Assembly (NCBI GenBank): GCA_015222985.1
Contig: JADFWI010000297.1
Location: 1 to 12,184, forward strand
Length of the DNA: 12,184 nt
Direction of reading: 5' to 3'
From: Pseudomonadota bacterium
GTDB taxonomy: Bacteria > Desulfobacterota > Desulfobacteria > Desulfobacterales > C00003060
Part shown: positions 1 to 7,356 of the stretch, piece after piece
Numbering within the stretch: the first letter of the stretch is position 1
Layout of the letters: each line of letters opens with the position of its first letter
Position numbers and translations under genes: made by a program
The notes under the pieces: model-generated
The model's input: the letters and a program-made list of their open reading frames with translations, nothing else
The model's database searches: none
Told to the model about the DNA's origin: nothing

Positions 1-60
1 CGTACCGTATGTACGCCTCATTCCTCAAGATTCGCGCGCCTTGCATCTGGAGCTTTTTAC
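1..60. repeat. Edge of a probable dispersed intergenic repeat
   Basis: Bases 1-15 form a perfect small hairpin, CGTAC-CGTAT-GTACG. Read on the minus strand, the segment runs GATGCAAGGCGCGCGAATC, then GAGGAATGAGGCGTACAT. From memory this resembles intergenic repeats scattered through deltaproteobacterial genomes ('..GCAAGGCG..GAGGAATGAGGCGTAC..'). That resemblance is recall, not a search result. The element would continue to the left of the window. Confidence 0.35.
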
Positions 61-221
61 TGTGCCGTCTGTTTGCGGACTTTCTACGAGTCCATCATTC
101 TTGGCATTTCTCGCAATTACGTCTCGTGTGAGTGACTCCTCAATAGCCTGCAAGCTACCTTGAAATAATCTCAGGATCTCCAAAAAATTGACATCTGGCC
201 ACCAGTTAGATATTATGTAGG
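61..221. other. Intergenic stretch, no gene recognised
   Basis: No convincing gene is seen here. A minus-strand reading frame of about 67 codons covers 25-228, but it starts at GTG inside the neighbouring repeat, runs into the edge repeat and matches no family I recognise. The stretch is treated as non-coding. Confidence 0.5.
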
Positions 222-372
222 CGTTCACAGGTTCAGGGCTGACCGTTCAGGGTTACCTTTCTTTCTTTGACCCGCCTACGGCGGGCTAGCCCGCCAGGGT
301 ATACGGCGGGATGAAACCACGAATCAACGGTTTAGATTTTTTGTAAACCCTGAACCTTTGAACCCGTGAACG
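222..372. repeat. Imperfect inverted repeat with nested GC-rich palindromes
   Basis: The outer arms are 222-256 (CGTTCACAGGTTCAGGG...) and 343-372, whose reverse complement begins CGTTCACGGGTTCAAAGG and ends CAGGGTTTAC. They match with a few substitutions and a short gap. Inside lie CCCGCC-TAC-GGCGGG at 271-285 and the palindrome GGCGGGCTAGCCCGCC at 280-295, with a further GGCGGG at 305-310. This is the structure of a palindromic, possibly MITE-like or REP-like intergenic element. It sits directly upstream of the sensor-kinase operon, so any promoter must lie within or very near it. Confidence 0.6.
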
Positions 373-411
373 GTTACAAAAAACCTTGGATTGGCGGGAT
401 TGTTGTATAAA

Positions 412-2610
412 ATGAAACCGCGTACAGACCGGCTTTTCGATAGAATCAGGACATCCAAGAACCTCCCTACGCTTCCCCATATTCTGCTAAGGCTTGTTGA
501 AGCCTGCAATAGCCAGGGATGCACAATTAAGGATATTTCCCGGATAATTGATAAAGATCCTTCGTTGTGCGCCAAGGTCATGAGAATGGTCAACTCTGCT
601 CATTATGGTCTAGCGAGTAGAGTGACCAGCATAGAACAGGCCTTGCTCTTGCTGGGCACGGATGCCATCAAGAATGTGGCCATAAGCGCCGCCGTCTTCC
701 AGGTTTTTGGCAAAGCTAAGGGCAACGGCGCCTTCAAACTGAAGCAGTTCTGGCACCACTCTCTGCTGTGTGCCATCATAGCCGAGTTAATTGCCAAAAA
801 GACCTCGCACGGCTCCCTTGAAGAGGCGTTCTTGGCCGGACTCCTTCACGACATAGGAAAGTTGGTCTTGTTCGTCAACTTCCCCGCTGAGTATACTAAC
901 GCAGTGAAATCATGTAATAATAAGGCTGACTTGTCCCAGGCCGAGGAAACGCATCTTGGGGCCACGCACGCAGAGGTAGGGGCATGGATGATCGAAAAGT
1001 GGCACCTGCAATCGTTTATGGCCGATGCGGTTCTTTACCATCATGAACCGGTAGCAAGAATCCTTGACGCTCTGCCGCTGGTCAAGATTGTCTTCGTAGC
1101 CAATGCCCTGAGCAGAGATCCTGTTGATCACGACGACCTCACATTCAAAATCGCCCAGGAGGTTTTTGGATTTTCCCGCTCCGATGTTGAAGATCTTTTG
1201 GCGCAGGGCAAAGATCAGGTTGAGCAAATAGCGCAGTCGTTGGGCATGGAAATTGAGTCGCCTGAAGTTCCACAATCCCCTCTTTCTGACACTGCTCATC
1301 AAAAGGAACTTGGCTTGGTTCGCAGTGTAAGGGACGCTTCCCTGCTTCAAGGCACCCTTCGGAACCTTTTGGAAGCAGGCGAGCAAAAATCGATCCTCGA
1401 AATTGTCAGTCAGGGCATCCAGGTTCTATTTGATGTGAACCGCATCCTCTTTTTGCTCCACGACCACAAGAGAGATGCTCTGGTTGCCAAAGAGGGACTG
1501 GAATCAACGCAAGAAAATCTTGTCAAGGAATTGGTCATTTCTCTTCAAACAAAGAACTGTCTTCCGGTTCAATCCCTAAAACAGAAAATTCCTCTGGACT
1601 CCTTTGGCCATCTCAAAAAAGTGGATCTTGCGATTATCGACAATCAGATCATTCGATTGGTTCAAAGCGAAGGAATCCTGTGCCTCCCCATGATCGCCCA
1701 TAAGCAGGCTGTAGGAGTGATACTGCTGGGCATCGGGCAGGCCAGGGGGGGCAGTTTGTGCAAACAGACAAACCTTTTGACCATGCTTGCCAACCAAGCA
1801 GCCCTGGCCCTTCATGCCGATAACATGAGACAGGCTCAATCAAGACTGGTTCAGTCCGAGCGTTTGGCAGCAGCTTCGGCCATTGCCAGGAAAGTGGCTC
1901 ACGAGGTGAACAACCCCTTGGGAATCATTAAGAACTACATCAAGATTCTCGGGCTGAAATTGTCTGGTGAAGATCCTGCTCAGGAGGAACTAAAGATCAT
2001 CAGCGAGGAGCTCGATCGGGTGGCTCTCATCGTTGATAGACTATCTGATTTTTCCGAACCCGAAGCCAGGCAGACCGAACCTGTAAACGTAAATGCACTT
2101 CTGTCCGACCTTGTCAAAATCACACGCGAACCCCTCATGTTGGACGCCAAGATAAATGTCCATCTCGAGCTGGAGCCTTCCTTGCCGACCATTCATTCGG
2201 AAAAGAACGGCCTAAAGCAGGTCTTCATTAACCTTGTGAAGAATGCCGTGGAAGCGATGCCACAGGGAGGGAACCTTTACATCCTTACGGAGTGCGCCCC
2301 AAAGACGTTGGGGGAGCAATCAAAGGAAGGCCTGGGAGACGCTTTTGACTCTGTGGAAATAAGTATCCGGGACGAAGGACACGGGATTCCCGACACTATA
2401 AGGTCGCGGCTCTTCGAACCCTTCGTTACCTCAAAAAAGGGCGAACACGCTGGGCTCGGTTTGTCCGTTGCGTATAACATTATTAAAGAATTGAATGGCA
2501 CCATTACTTGCGAAAGCAGCGATAAGACCGGAACAACTTTTAGGATTATTCTGCCGATCAGAAAAGAACATAGGATAACCGGTGGAGGTAAGGATGGCCT
2601 ATACACCTGA
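412..2610 (+). CDS. HDOD-GAF sensor histidine kinase
   Basis: Cytoplasmic sensor kinase of 732 residues with no membrane segment. An HDOD domain spans about 18-220, starting at NLPTLPHILLRLVEAC. It keeps the HD pair (H146-D147 in GLLHDIGK) and other His residues (H186, H210, H211). A GAF-like region follows at about 320-470. The kinase core has the H-box AHEVNNPLG with phosphoacceptor H497, the N-box NLVKNAVEAMP (608-617), G1 DEGHGIP (654-660), the F-box LFEPF and G2 GLGLSV (681-686), so it should be able to autophosphorylate. The ATG at 412 was preferred to an in-frame TTG at 391 because neither has a strong ribosome site and the HDOD domain begins soon after the ATG. The gene overlaps the next one by 17 bp, so the two proteins probably act together. 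HDOD domains are generally signalling or protein-interaction modules; the signal here is unknown. Confidence 0.9.
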   Translation: MKPRTDRLFDRIRTSKNLPTLPHILLRLVEACNSQGCTIKDISRIIDKDPSLCAKVMRMVNSAHYGLASRVTSIEQALLLLGTDAIKNVAISAAVFQVFGKAKGNGAFKLKQFWHHSLLCAIIAELIAKKTSHGSLEEAFLAGLLHDIGKLVLFVNFPAEYTNAVKSCNNKADLSQAEETHLGATHAEVGAWMIEKWHLQSFMADAVLYHHEPVARILDALPLVKIVFVANALSRDPVDHDDLTFKIAQEVFGFSRSDVEDLLAQGKDQVEQIAQSLGMEIESPEVPQSPLSDTAHQKELGLVRSVRDASLLQGTLRNLLEAGEQKSILEIVSQGIQVLFDVNRILFLLHDHKRDALVAKEGLESTQENLVKELVISLQTKNCLPVQSLKQKIPLDSFGHLKKVDLAIIDNQIIRLVQSEGILCLPMIAHKQAVGVILLGIGQARGGSLCKQTNLLTMLANQAALALHADNMRQAQSRLVQSERLAAASAIARKVAHEVNNPLGIIKNYIKILGLKLSGEDPAQEELKIISEELDRVALIVDRLSDFSEPEARQTEPVNVNALLSDLVKITREPLMLDAKINVHLELEPSLPTIHSEKNGLKQVFINLVKNAVEAMPQGGNLYILTECAPKTLGEQSKEGLGDAFDSVEISIRDEGHGIPDTIRSRLFEPFVTSKKGEHAGLGLSVAYNIIKELNGTITCESSDKTGTTFRIILPIRKEHRITGGGKDGLYT
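2584..2589 (+). promoter_or_regulatory. Ribosome binding site setting the hybrid kinase start
   Basis: GGAGGT lies 4 bases before the ATG at 2594, inside the 3' end of the upstream kinase gene. It favours that ATG over the in-frame GTG at 2582. Confidence 0.7.
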
Positions 2611-4504
2611 GATTCTGATAGTCGACGACGAACCCCGTATGTGCGACAGCTTGAAGATCCTCTTAGGCAATGAGGGTTATAAGACCAAAACAGCGCACAG
2701 CGGCCAACAAGCCCTGGAATGCCTTGTCAAGCACCATATTGACCTTGTCCTTCTGGACATAGTCATGCCTGACATGAATGGCCTCGAAGTCATGGACCTT
2801 ATCAACAAACAAAAGCTGGATACGCTCGTAATCGTCATCACTGGTCATGCCTCTGTGGACTCGGCAGTTGGATCTTTGAGAAAAGGGGCCTACGACTATC
2901 TCAGAAAGCCATTTGAGTTTGACCAATTACTCAAGAGGGTAAAAAATGCCCTGGACCAGAAAAAACTGAAGAAGGAATATGAGATTATTAACGGAAAGCT
3001 AGAGTTATCAGAAAAGCGATATGAATGTCTCGTCAATAATTCTCCGGACATCATTTGCACCTTGGGACTGGACGGCTCCTTCACTTACGTTAATCCTGCG
3101 TGGGAAAGGGTTTTGGGACACCAGACCGATGAAGTAATAGGCAAGCGTTTTGCGGACTTTGCCGGAGACAATCCTCATGAGGATTGTCTCCGCCTCTTCA
3201 GGCGGCTGGAAGAGAAGTATGAGACTATCAGAGACGCATCCTGCGCGCTGATACACAAAGACGGATCTGCTCGTATCTTCGGCCTGAGCGCCGCCCCCAA
3301 TCTGGATTCACATGGAAACGTCACCGGGACAGTGGGAGCCTTGAAAGACGTCACCGAGCAACGGAAATTGGAAACCCAGCTTGCGCAAACACAGAAGATC
3401 CAAGCAGTCGGAACCCTTGCCGGAGGTATTGCTCATGACTTCAACAACCTACTCATGGGTATTCAGGGGCGAACTTCTTTGATGCTTCTAAACATCAGTT
3501 CTGACCACCCACACTTCGAACATCTCAAGGGCATTGAGAGTATAGTCGAAAGCGGCGCCAGCCTTACCAAGCAACTGTTGGGTTTTGCAAGGGGCGGGAA
3601 ATACGAAGCCAAACCAACCGATCTGAACGACTTGATCGACAATAGCGCCCAGATGTTTGGCAGGACCAAGAAAGAGATAGTGATTCATACGAGCTACCAG
3701 AAAGATATCTGGACGTCAGAAGTGGACCGGGGCCAGATAGAGCAGGTAATGGTAAACCTTTTCGTCAATTCATGGCACGCAATGCCTGGAGGGGGGAGGT
3801 TATACGTTCAAACCAAGAATGTTGCGCTCCAGGAGGAGGATGTCAAACCCTTTGGCGCGGAGCCAGGCAATTATGTGAAGATATCTGTTAGAGACACCGG
3901 CACAGGCATGGATGAGGCGACTAGAAGCAGGGTGTTTGAGCCGTTCTTTACCACAAAGGAAATGGGCAGAGGCACGGGCCTTGGACTTGCTTCAGCCTAT
4001 GGTATCATCAAGAATCATGCCGGTATAATTGCTGTTGACAGCAAAAAGGGGGAAGGAACGACCTTTGACATTTATCTCCCCGTCTCGGAAAAGGAGATCC
4101 CGGAACAACCTGATCTTCCGGTTGCCCTCATGCGAGGAACCGAGTCTGTTCTTCTTGTGGATGACGAAGACATCATCATTGAGATTGGTCAGGAAATCCT
4201 GGAAGAAATGGGTTATGAGGTGTTTCTGGCAAGATCCGGCAAAGAAGCAGTACAGGTCTATGAAAAAAACAAGGGGAAAATCGATATGGTCATTCTCGAT
4301 ATGATCATGCCGGACATGGGGGGCGGTGAGGCCTACGACAAAATGAAAGAGATCCACCCTCAAGTCAAAGTCCTTCTATCAAGCGGCTATAGCGTGGAAG
4401 GTGAGGCAAGTGAGATACTGGCTCGGGGTTGTGACGGGTTTATTCAAAAACCTTTTTCCGCAACACAACTCTCCCATACCATACGACAAGTCCTAAGCGC
4501 TTGA
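2594..4504 (+). CDS. Hybrid histidine kinase, REC-PAS-HK-REC
   Basis: Soluble hybrid kinase of 636 residues. Domains in order are: an N-terminal receiver (about 5-122) with acidic pocket D11-D12, phosphoacceptor D55 in LLDIVMPDMNG and K105 in RKPF; a PAS domain (about 140-260, SPDIICTLGLDGSFTYVNPAW); a dimerisation/phosphoacceptor domain with H281 in GGIAHDFNNLL; an ATPase domain with N-box NLFVNSWHAMP, G1 RDTGTGMD, F-box VFEPFF and G2 GRGTGLGLAS; and a C-terminal receiver with D569 in LDMIMPDMGG and a QKPF lysine. The N-terminal receiver suggests control by another phosphodonor, and the HDOD kinase upstream is the obvious candidate (inference). There is no DNA-binding, Hpt or cyclase domain, so the output must lie elsewhere. 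The gene ends 12 bp before the convergent aldolase. Confidence 0.93.
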   Translation: MAYTPEILIVDDEPRMCDSLKILLGNEGYKTKTAHSGQQALECLVKHHIDLVLLDIVMPDMNGLEVMDLINKQKLDTLVIVITGHASVDSAVGSLRKGAYDYLRKPFEFDQLLKRVKNALDQKKLKKEYEIINGKLELSEKRYECLVNNSPDIICTLGLDGSFTYVNPAWERVLGHQTDEVIGKRFADFAGDNPHEDCLRLFRRLEEKYETIRDASCALIHKDGSARIFGLSAAPNLDSHGNVTGTVGALKDVTEQRKLETQLAQTQKIQAVGTLAGGIAHDFNNLLMGIQGRTSLMLLNISSDHPHFEHLKGIESIVESGASLTKQLLGFARGGKYEAKPTDLNDLIDNSAQMFGRTKKEIVIHTSYQKDIWTSEVDRGQIEQVMVNLFVNSWHAMPGGGRLYVQTKNVALQEEDVKPFGAEPGNYVKISVRDTGTGMDEATRSRVFEPFFTTKEMGRGTGLGLASAYGIIKNHAGIIAVDSKKGEGTTFDIYLPVSEKEIPEQPDLPVALMRGTESVLLVDDEDIIIEIGQEILEEMGYEVFLARSGKEAVQVYEKNKGKIDMVILDMIMPDMGGGEAYDKMKEIHPQVKVLLSSGYSVEGEASEILARGCDGFIQKPFSATQLSHTIRQVLSA

Positions 4505-4516
4505 CCAATGCTTTAG

Positions 4517-5941
4517 CTAGTCTGCCAGCTCTGACGTATCCTCCACCCCAGCGTTCTTCTCCTGATAATCGAGCAGATGCCTGTGCATTTTCACGTGCGG
4601 CGCGTAGCGTTTGGCCACCTCCATGGTGTTTCCCGCATTGAGCTGATCAAAAAGAAAGCCAAACTTCCCTCCCAGGCTGGTTCGAATGGCGCTTCGCACA
4701 TCTTCTGGCAACCCCCAGAGTTCTGCCTTAAAAGGTCCGAAACCCTTCTTGCGTGTCTTATAGATGAACTGTTCTTCTGTCTGGCCCTCTTTGCGTTCTT
4801 TTGCATGAGCAGTCTTGATGTGATCATAGATGCGTTGGCGAAGTTCGGCCGGAAACGCTTCATGGTCGTATACGATATTCTGAAACCCGGTGGCCAGGTG
4901 CACCTCTGTCGCCTCGTTTTGCACAAACTGGTTAAACGCCTCGTCAGGCAGCGTAGATGCCCCGTGCTGGACGGCCCCGCCCATCCCGTAGGCATCGCGG
5001 GCCACCTTTGACAACTCCTTGATCACATTGAAATCGATCTTGACCTGGGCCAGGGTCCCATCAGGCAGGGGCACACCGCCATGGCTCGTGCCGGTCTGGA
5101 TACTGATCTTTGAAAGCCCGACCATTCCTTTGGGCAGGCTCCGGTTGTAGCCGTCCATGTAGGCCCGCAATTCGGTCTCGTCGCTGTTCTTTTCGCCTAT
5201 TTCGCCGATCTCCCCACCTACTGAGACACTAACCCCTTCAGGCTCTCTCTCACGGATCAAGGTTGTCAGCTTTGCGCATACCTCATAGTTATTTCGCTGT
5301 TGCTCGTCTACCGTCGAATAACTCAGATCCACCAAGGTGGATGTATCTATATCAATGTTGTAGAATCCAGCCCTAATGGCCTCTGCCGCCAGGTCGGCCA
5401 CAGCGTTGAACTCGGCATCCGGATCGGCCTTAAACTTCTTTGCATTCATCTGAAAGTGGTCCCCCTGAACAAAGAGAGGCCCTCGATAACCTTCCTTGAT
5501 GGCCGCTGCCATGACCACACTCAGATATTCGGCCGGTCGCTGGTCAGTGTAGCCGATCTCAGAGCGGGCGATCTCAAAGATCAGTGCCCCGACGTTGCGG
5601 GGAAGGGCGGCCCTAAAGACGGCACGGGCGCTGTCATAGGCCATGGCGCGCAGGTTGATGGCCGGCACCGTGAAATCGCAGGGGACCTCACCACGCCCCC
5701 GGGCCATATAAAGCTCATTGATAGATGCCGGATAGATGCCCAACGCCTGCCCCAGCTCCCACAGGAGCCACCTGGCAACGGCCTGTTGTCCGGGTTCTCC
5801 AAAGGCCGCCTTGTTGGCCAGGATGTCTATGGGGACGCCACGGAGTTTCTTTTCATCTTGAACCGACATATTCCCGTCTGCATCTAACGTTACCGAGCCT
5901 TCCAGCTCAGCCAGCAAAGTCTGCAATACTTGGGCGCTCAT
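4517..5941 (-). CDS. Class II (metal-dependent) aldolase, fructose-bisphosphate aldolase family
   Basis: Protein of 474 residues. The class II aldolase signature is visible: the metal and catalytic pair D161-H162 in VQGDHFQ, the acidic motif GGEIGEIGEKN (E244, E247), the metal histidine H287 in TGTSHGGVPLPDG, and H326 in VQHGAST. Enzymes of this family cleave or form ketose-1,6-bisphosphates (glyceraldehyde-3-phosphate plus dihydroxyacetone phosphate for FBP) in glycolysis or gluconeogenesis, in the cytoplasm. Typical members have about 300-360 residues. This one has about 90 extra residues before the barrel core and a long C-terminal part (about 360-474) rich in charged residues. It is therefore a long-form member, and its exact sugar substrate (fructose-, tagatose- or another bisphosphate) cannot be read from sequence. 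The start is well supported by AAGGAGG six bases upstream. It appears monocistronic. Confidence 0.85.
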   Translation of the reverse strand: MSAQVLQTLLAELEGSVTLDADGNMSVQDEKKLRGVPIDILANKAAFGEPGQQAVARWLLWELGQALGIYPASINELYMARGRGEVPCDFTVPAINLRAMAYDSARAVFRAALPRNVGALIFEIARSEIGYTDQRPAEYLSVVMAAAIKEGYRGPLFVQGDHFQMNAKKFKADPDAEFNAVADLAAEAIRAGFYNIDIDTSTLVDLSYSTVDEQQRNNYEVCAKLTTLIREREPEGVSVSVGGEIGEIGEKNSDETELRAYMDGYNRSLPKGMVGLSKISIQTGTSHGGVPLPDGTLAQVKIDFNVIKELSKVARDAYGMGGAVQHGASTLPDEAFNQFVQNEATEVHLATGFQNIVYDHEAFPAELRQRIYDHIKTAHAKERKEGQTEEQFIYKTRKKGFGPFKAELWGLPEDVRSAIRTSLGGKFGFLFDQLNAGNTMEVAKRYAPHVKMHRHLLDYQEKNAGVEDTSELAD

Positions 5942-5947
5942 TGGTTT

Positions 5948-5954
5948 CCTCCTT
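5948..5954 (-). promoter_or_regulatory. Strong ribosome binding site of the aldolase gene
   Basis: On the minus strand this reads AAGGAGG, six bases before the ATG at 5941. It is one of the strongest ribosome sites in the window. Confidence 0.75.
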
Positions 5955-5978
5955 CTGTGTTTGTTTACTGAATTACTT

Positions 5979-6007
5979 CTAATATCAACTTATGAACAGA
6001 TAGGCAA
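5979..6007 (-). promoter_or_regulatory. Candidate promoter of the aldolase gene
   Basis: On the minus strand, TTGCCT (6007-6002) and TATTAG (5984-5979) are separated by 17 bases, each matching four of six consensus positions. The -10 element is about 38 bases before the start codon. This is a motif match only. Confidence 0.35.
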
Positions 6008-6069
6008 GCCTGTAGGGCACGGCAACGTCAAAGTCGGTGCTAAATTGCTGATATTGCACGGTTATGGGA

Positions 6070-6282
6070 GTCTCAAAATCCGAAATCCTAATATCGTGCT
6101 GTTCTCAAGGCGGCAGCCGCAACCTCGAAACAATATCTAAATTCTAATATCAAATGACTAAAACATTCCAAGAGCTTATGCCGTATCTGTAGGGCTTCAC
6201 CATGTTTTGAATTTTGTGTTTTGGTCATTCGTATTTGTTTCGGATTTCGGATTTCGTGCTTCGAGTTTCGAATTTTCCAACA
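6070..6282. repeat. Decayed inverted repeat of the 'CGAAATCCGAAA' type
   Basis: The left side carries AAATCCGAAATCC, CTCGAAACAATAT and AAATGACTAAAACATTC (6076-6167). The right side carries the reverse complements in degraded form: GAATGACCAAAACAC, then CCGAAATCCGAAACAAATAC and CGAAACTCGAAGCACG (about 6210-6275 on the minus strand). The two halves flank a centre around 6168-6205. Low-complexity A+T-rich sequence of this kind is common between genes in Desulfobacterota, from memory. The minus-strand frame across it (MNKHPHEVV...KIRNSKHEIRNPKQ) is the usual spurious translation. Confidence 0.5.
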
Positions 6283-6355
6283 TTCAGTGAAGAAATCCAC
6301 AACTTCATGGGGGTGCTTGTTCATATGACAGAGCCATGGGACATAATCGGCAGTA
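6283..6355. other. Spacer downstream of the DnaJ-C gene
   Basis: This short non-coding stretch lies between the stop of the DnaJ-C gene and the inverted repeat. I see no strong hairpin with a T-run here, so the end of the minus-strand operon transcript is not defined by sequence. It may lie in the adjacent repeat. Confidence 0.4.
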
Positions 6356-6604
6356 TCAACCCCTGATTTGTACTTTAAGGAAAAGATCCCCCTTGGCCCC
6401 TTCCGGCATCTGTCGCCCCATCCCTCTCAAGCGGAGCCTGCTTCCTTCTGAAACGCCTGGCGGCACCGTCAACAGAAAAGTTTTCTTCTTGAAACCCTGG
6501 GCGATGTTCACCAATTTGCGCGCTCCAAAAAGGGCCTCGCGCTCGCTCACAGAGATAATCGCGTGTAAATTCGGGTTATTTCCAACACCGGCAGGACGGA
6601 TCAC
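6356..6604 (-). CDS. Stand-alone DnaJ C-terminal substrate-binding domain protein
   Basis: Protein of 82 residues. Residues 11-82 look like the last beta-rich domain of DnaJ/CbpA: ISVSEREALFGARKLVNI (17-34) is the usual 'EALFG' strand region, VPPGVSEGSRLRLRGMG (47-63) is the family signature and KGDLFLKVQI (71-80) the closing strand. There is no J domain (no HPD motif), no Gly/Phe linker and no zinc finger, so it cannot stimulate DnaK ATPase in the usual way. It could bind unfolded or membrane-emerging segments (inference). The start is GTG at 6604, overlapping the rhomboid stop as GTGA with no clear ribosome site, so it is probably translated by coupling. The domain ends cleanly at a TGA, and I see no sign that it is the remnant of a longer gene. 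Confidence 0.75.
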   Translation of the reverse strand: MIRPAGVGNNPNLHAIISVSEREALFGARKLVNIAQGFKKKTFLLTVPPGVSEGSRLRLRGMGRQMPEGAKGDLFLKVQIRG

Positions 6605-7326
6605 CTGGAGACGAGGGGTTGACCGTTTTTTGTAAGATCCCGAAACCTCTTGCCCGCTCCGAATTCCGGCAGGATCTCAAAAAGCTTCAAAAAGACGACG
6701 CCAAAAACAAAGCCCCCAATATGGGCCCACCAGGCAATGCCCCCTGCCTGGGCTGAAGCGCCAGTGGCGCTCAAGAGCTGAATCAAGAGCCAGATGCCGA
6801 GAAAAAGAAACGCGGGGATTTCCACAAAATGGAGAAAGATAAAAATCGGCACAAGAGTCAGCACCTTGGCTCTGGGATAGAGTATGAAGTATGCACCCAT
6901 CACGCCCGCGATGGCGCCGCTGGCTCCAATAGTAGGTATCTCGGAATGCCAGTTGAGAGCCAGATGTGAGGTCCCCGAAGCCAATCCGCACAGCAGGTAG
7001 AAGACGAGGTATCGAAAGTGTCCGAGCCTGTCTTCCACATTGTCCCCAAAGATATAAAGGAACCACATGTTGCCCAGCAAGTGAAGAAAACCGCCGTGCA
7101 AAAACATAAAGGTGAGAAAAGGCACAACCTGCTGCCCGGTCGTGAAGTATGCTGAGATCTGGGGGACAGAATATCGGGCCGGGACAAGACCGTAAACGTA
7201 GATGAACTCATTGAGTCTTTGCCCTTGGGACAGCTCTGTGAAAAAAACCAGGACATTGATCGCAATAATGAGACTGTTGACAATTGCATAGGTCTCTGAC
7301 CGGATGGTGTCTCGAATAGGGATCAT
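6601..7326 (-). CDS. Rhomboid-family intramembrane serine protease
   Basis: Integral membrane protein of 241 residues with about six hydrophobic segments. The catalytic serine is S136 in GASGAIAGVMGAY and the catalytic histidine is H202 in WAHIGGFVFG, the dyad of rhomboid proteases. The N-terminal part has the conserved HGGFLHLLGNMWFL segment (77-90), whose His/Asn residues help form the oxyanion hole, followed by FGDNVEDRLG. The N-terminus MIPIRDTIRS is typical of a bacterial rhomboid group. Rhomboids cut substrates within or next to transmembrane helices; the substrate here is unknown. The gene starts 30 bp after the helicase stop, has a weak ribosome site, and overlaps the DnaJ-C gene by 4 bp. 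Both active-site residues are present, so it is likely an active protease rather than a pseudoprotease. Confidence 0.93.
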   Translation of the reverse strand: MIPIRDTIRSETYAIVNSLIIAINVLVFFTELSQGQRLNEFIYVYGLVPARYSVPQISAYFTTGQQVVPFLTFMFLHGGFLHLLGNMWFLYIFGDNVEDRLGHFRYLVFYLLCGLASGTSHLALNWHSEIPTIGASGAIAGVMGAYFILYPRAKVLTLVPIFIFLHFVEIPAFLFLGIWLLIQLLSATGASAQAGGIAWWAHIGGFVFGVVFLKLFEILPEFGAGKRFRDLTKNGQPLVSR

Positions 7327-7356
7327 GGACTATTTCATATTCTACGGTGCGATACC

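Noticed and set aside
25..228. Minus-strand frame of 67 codons near the left edge
   Set aside because: It starts at a GTG inside the inverted repeat, has no ribosome site, passes through the edge repeat and resembles no protein family.
391..411. TTG start seven codons before the annotated HDOD kinase start
   Set aside because: It has no ribosome site, and the extension MAGLLYK lies in the flank of the repeat; the ATG at 412 gives the expected distance to the HDOD domain.
412..4504. Two-kinase locus as a phage-defence or toxin system
   Set aside because: All domains are standard two-component modules, and no nuclease, toxin or nucleotide-signalling effector is present.
5300..5887. 195-codon open frame opposite the aldolase
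   Set aside because: It is antisense to a clear enzyme gene, with Cys/Gly/Arg-rich composition typical of a shadow frame and no family motif.
6088..6324. Minus-strand frame MNKHPHEVV..., 78 codons
   Set aside because: Most of it translates the inverted repeat (KIRNSKHEIRNPKQ), a well-known type of spurious product of such spacers.
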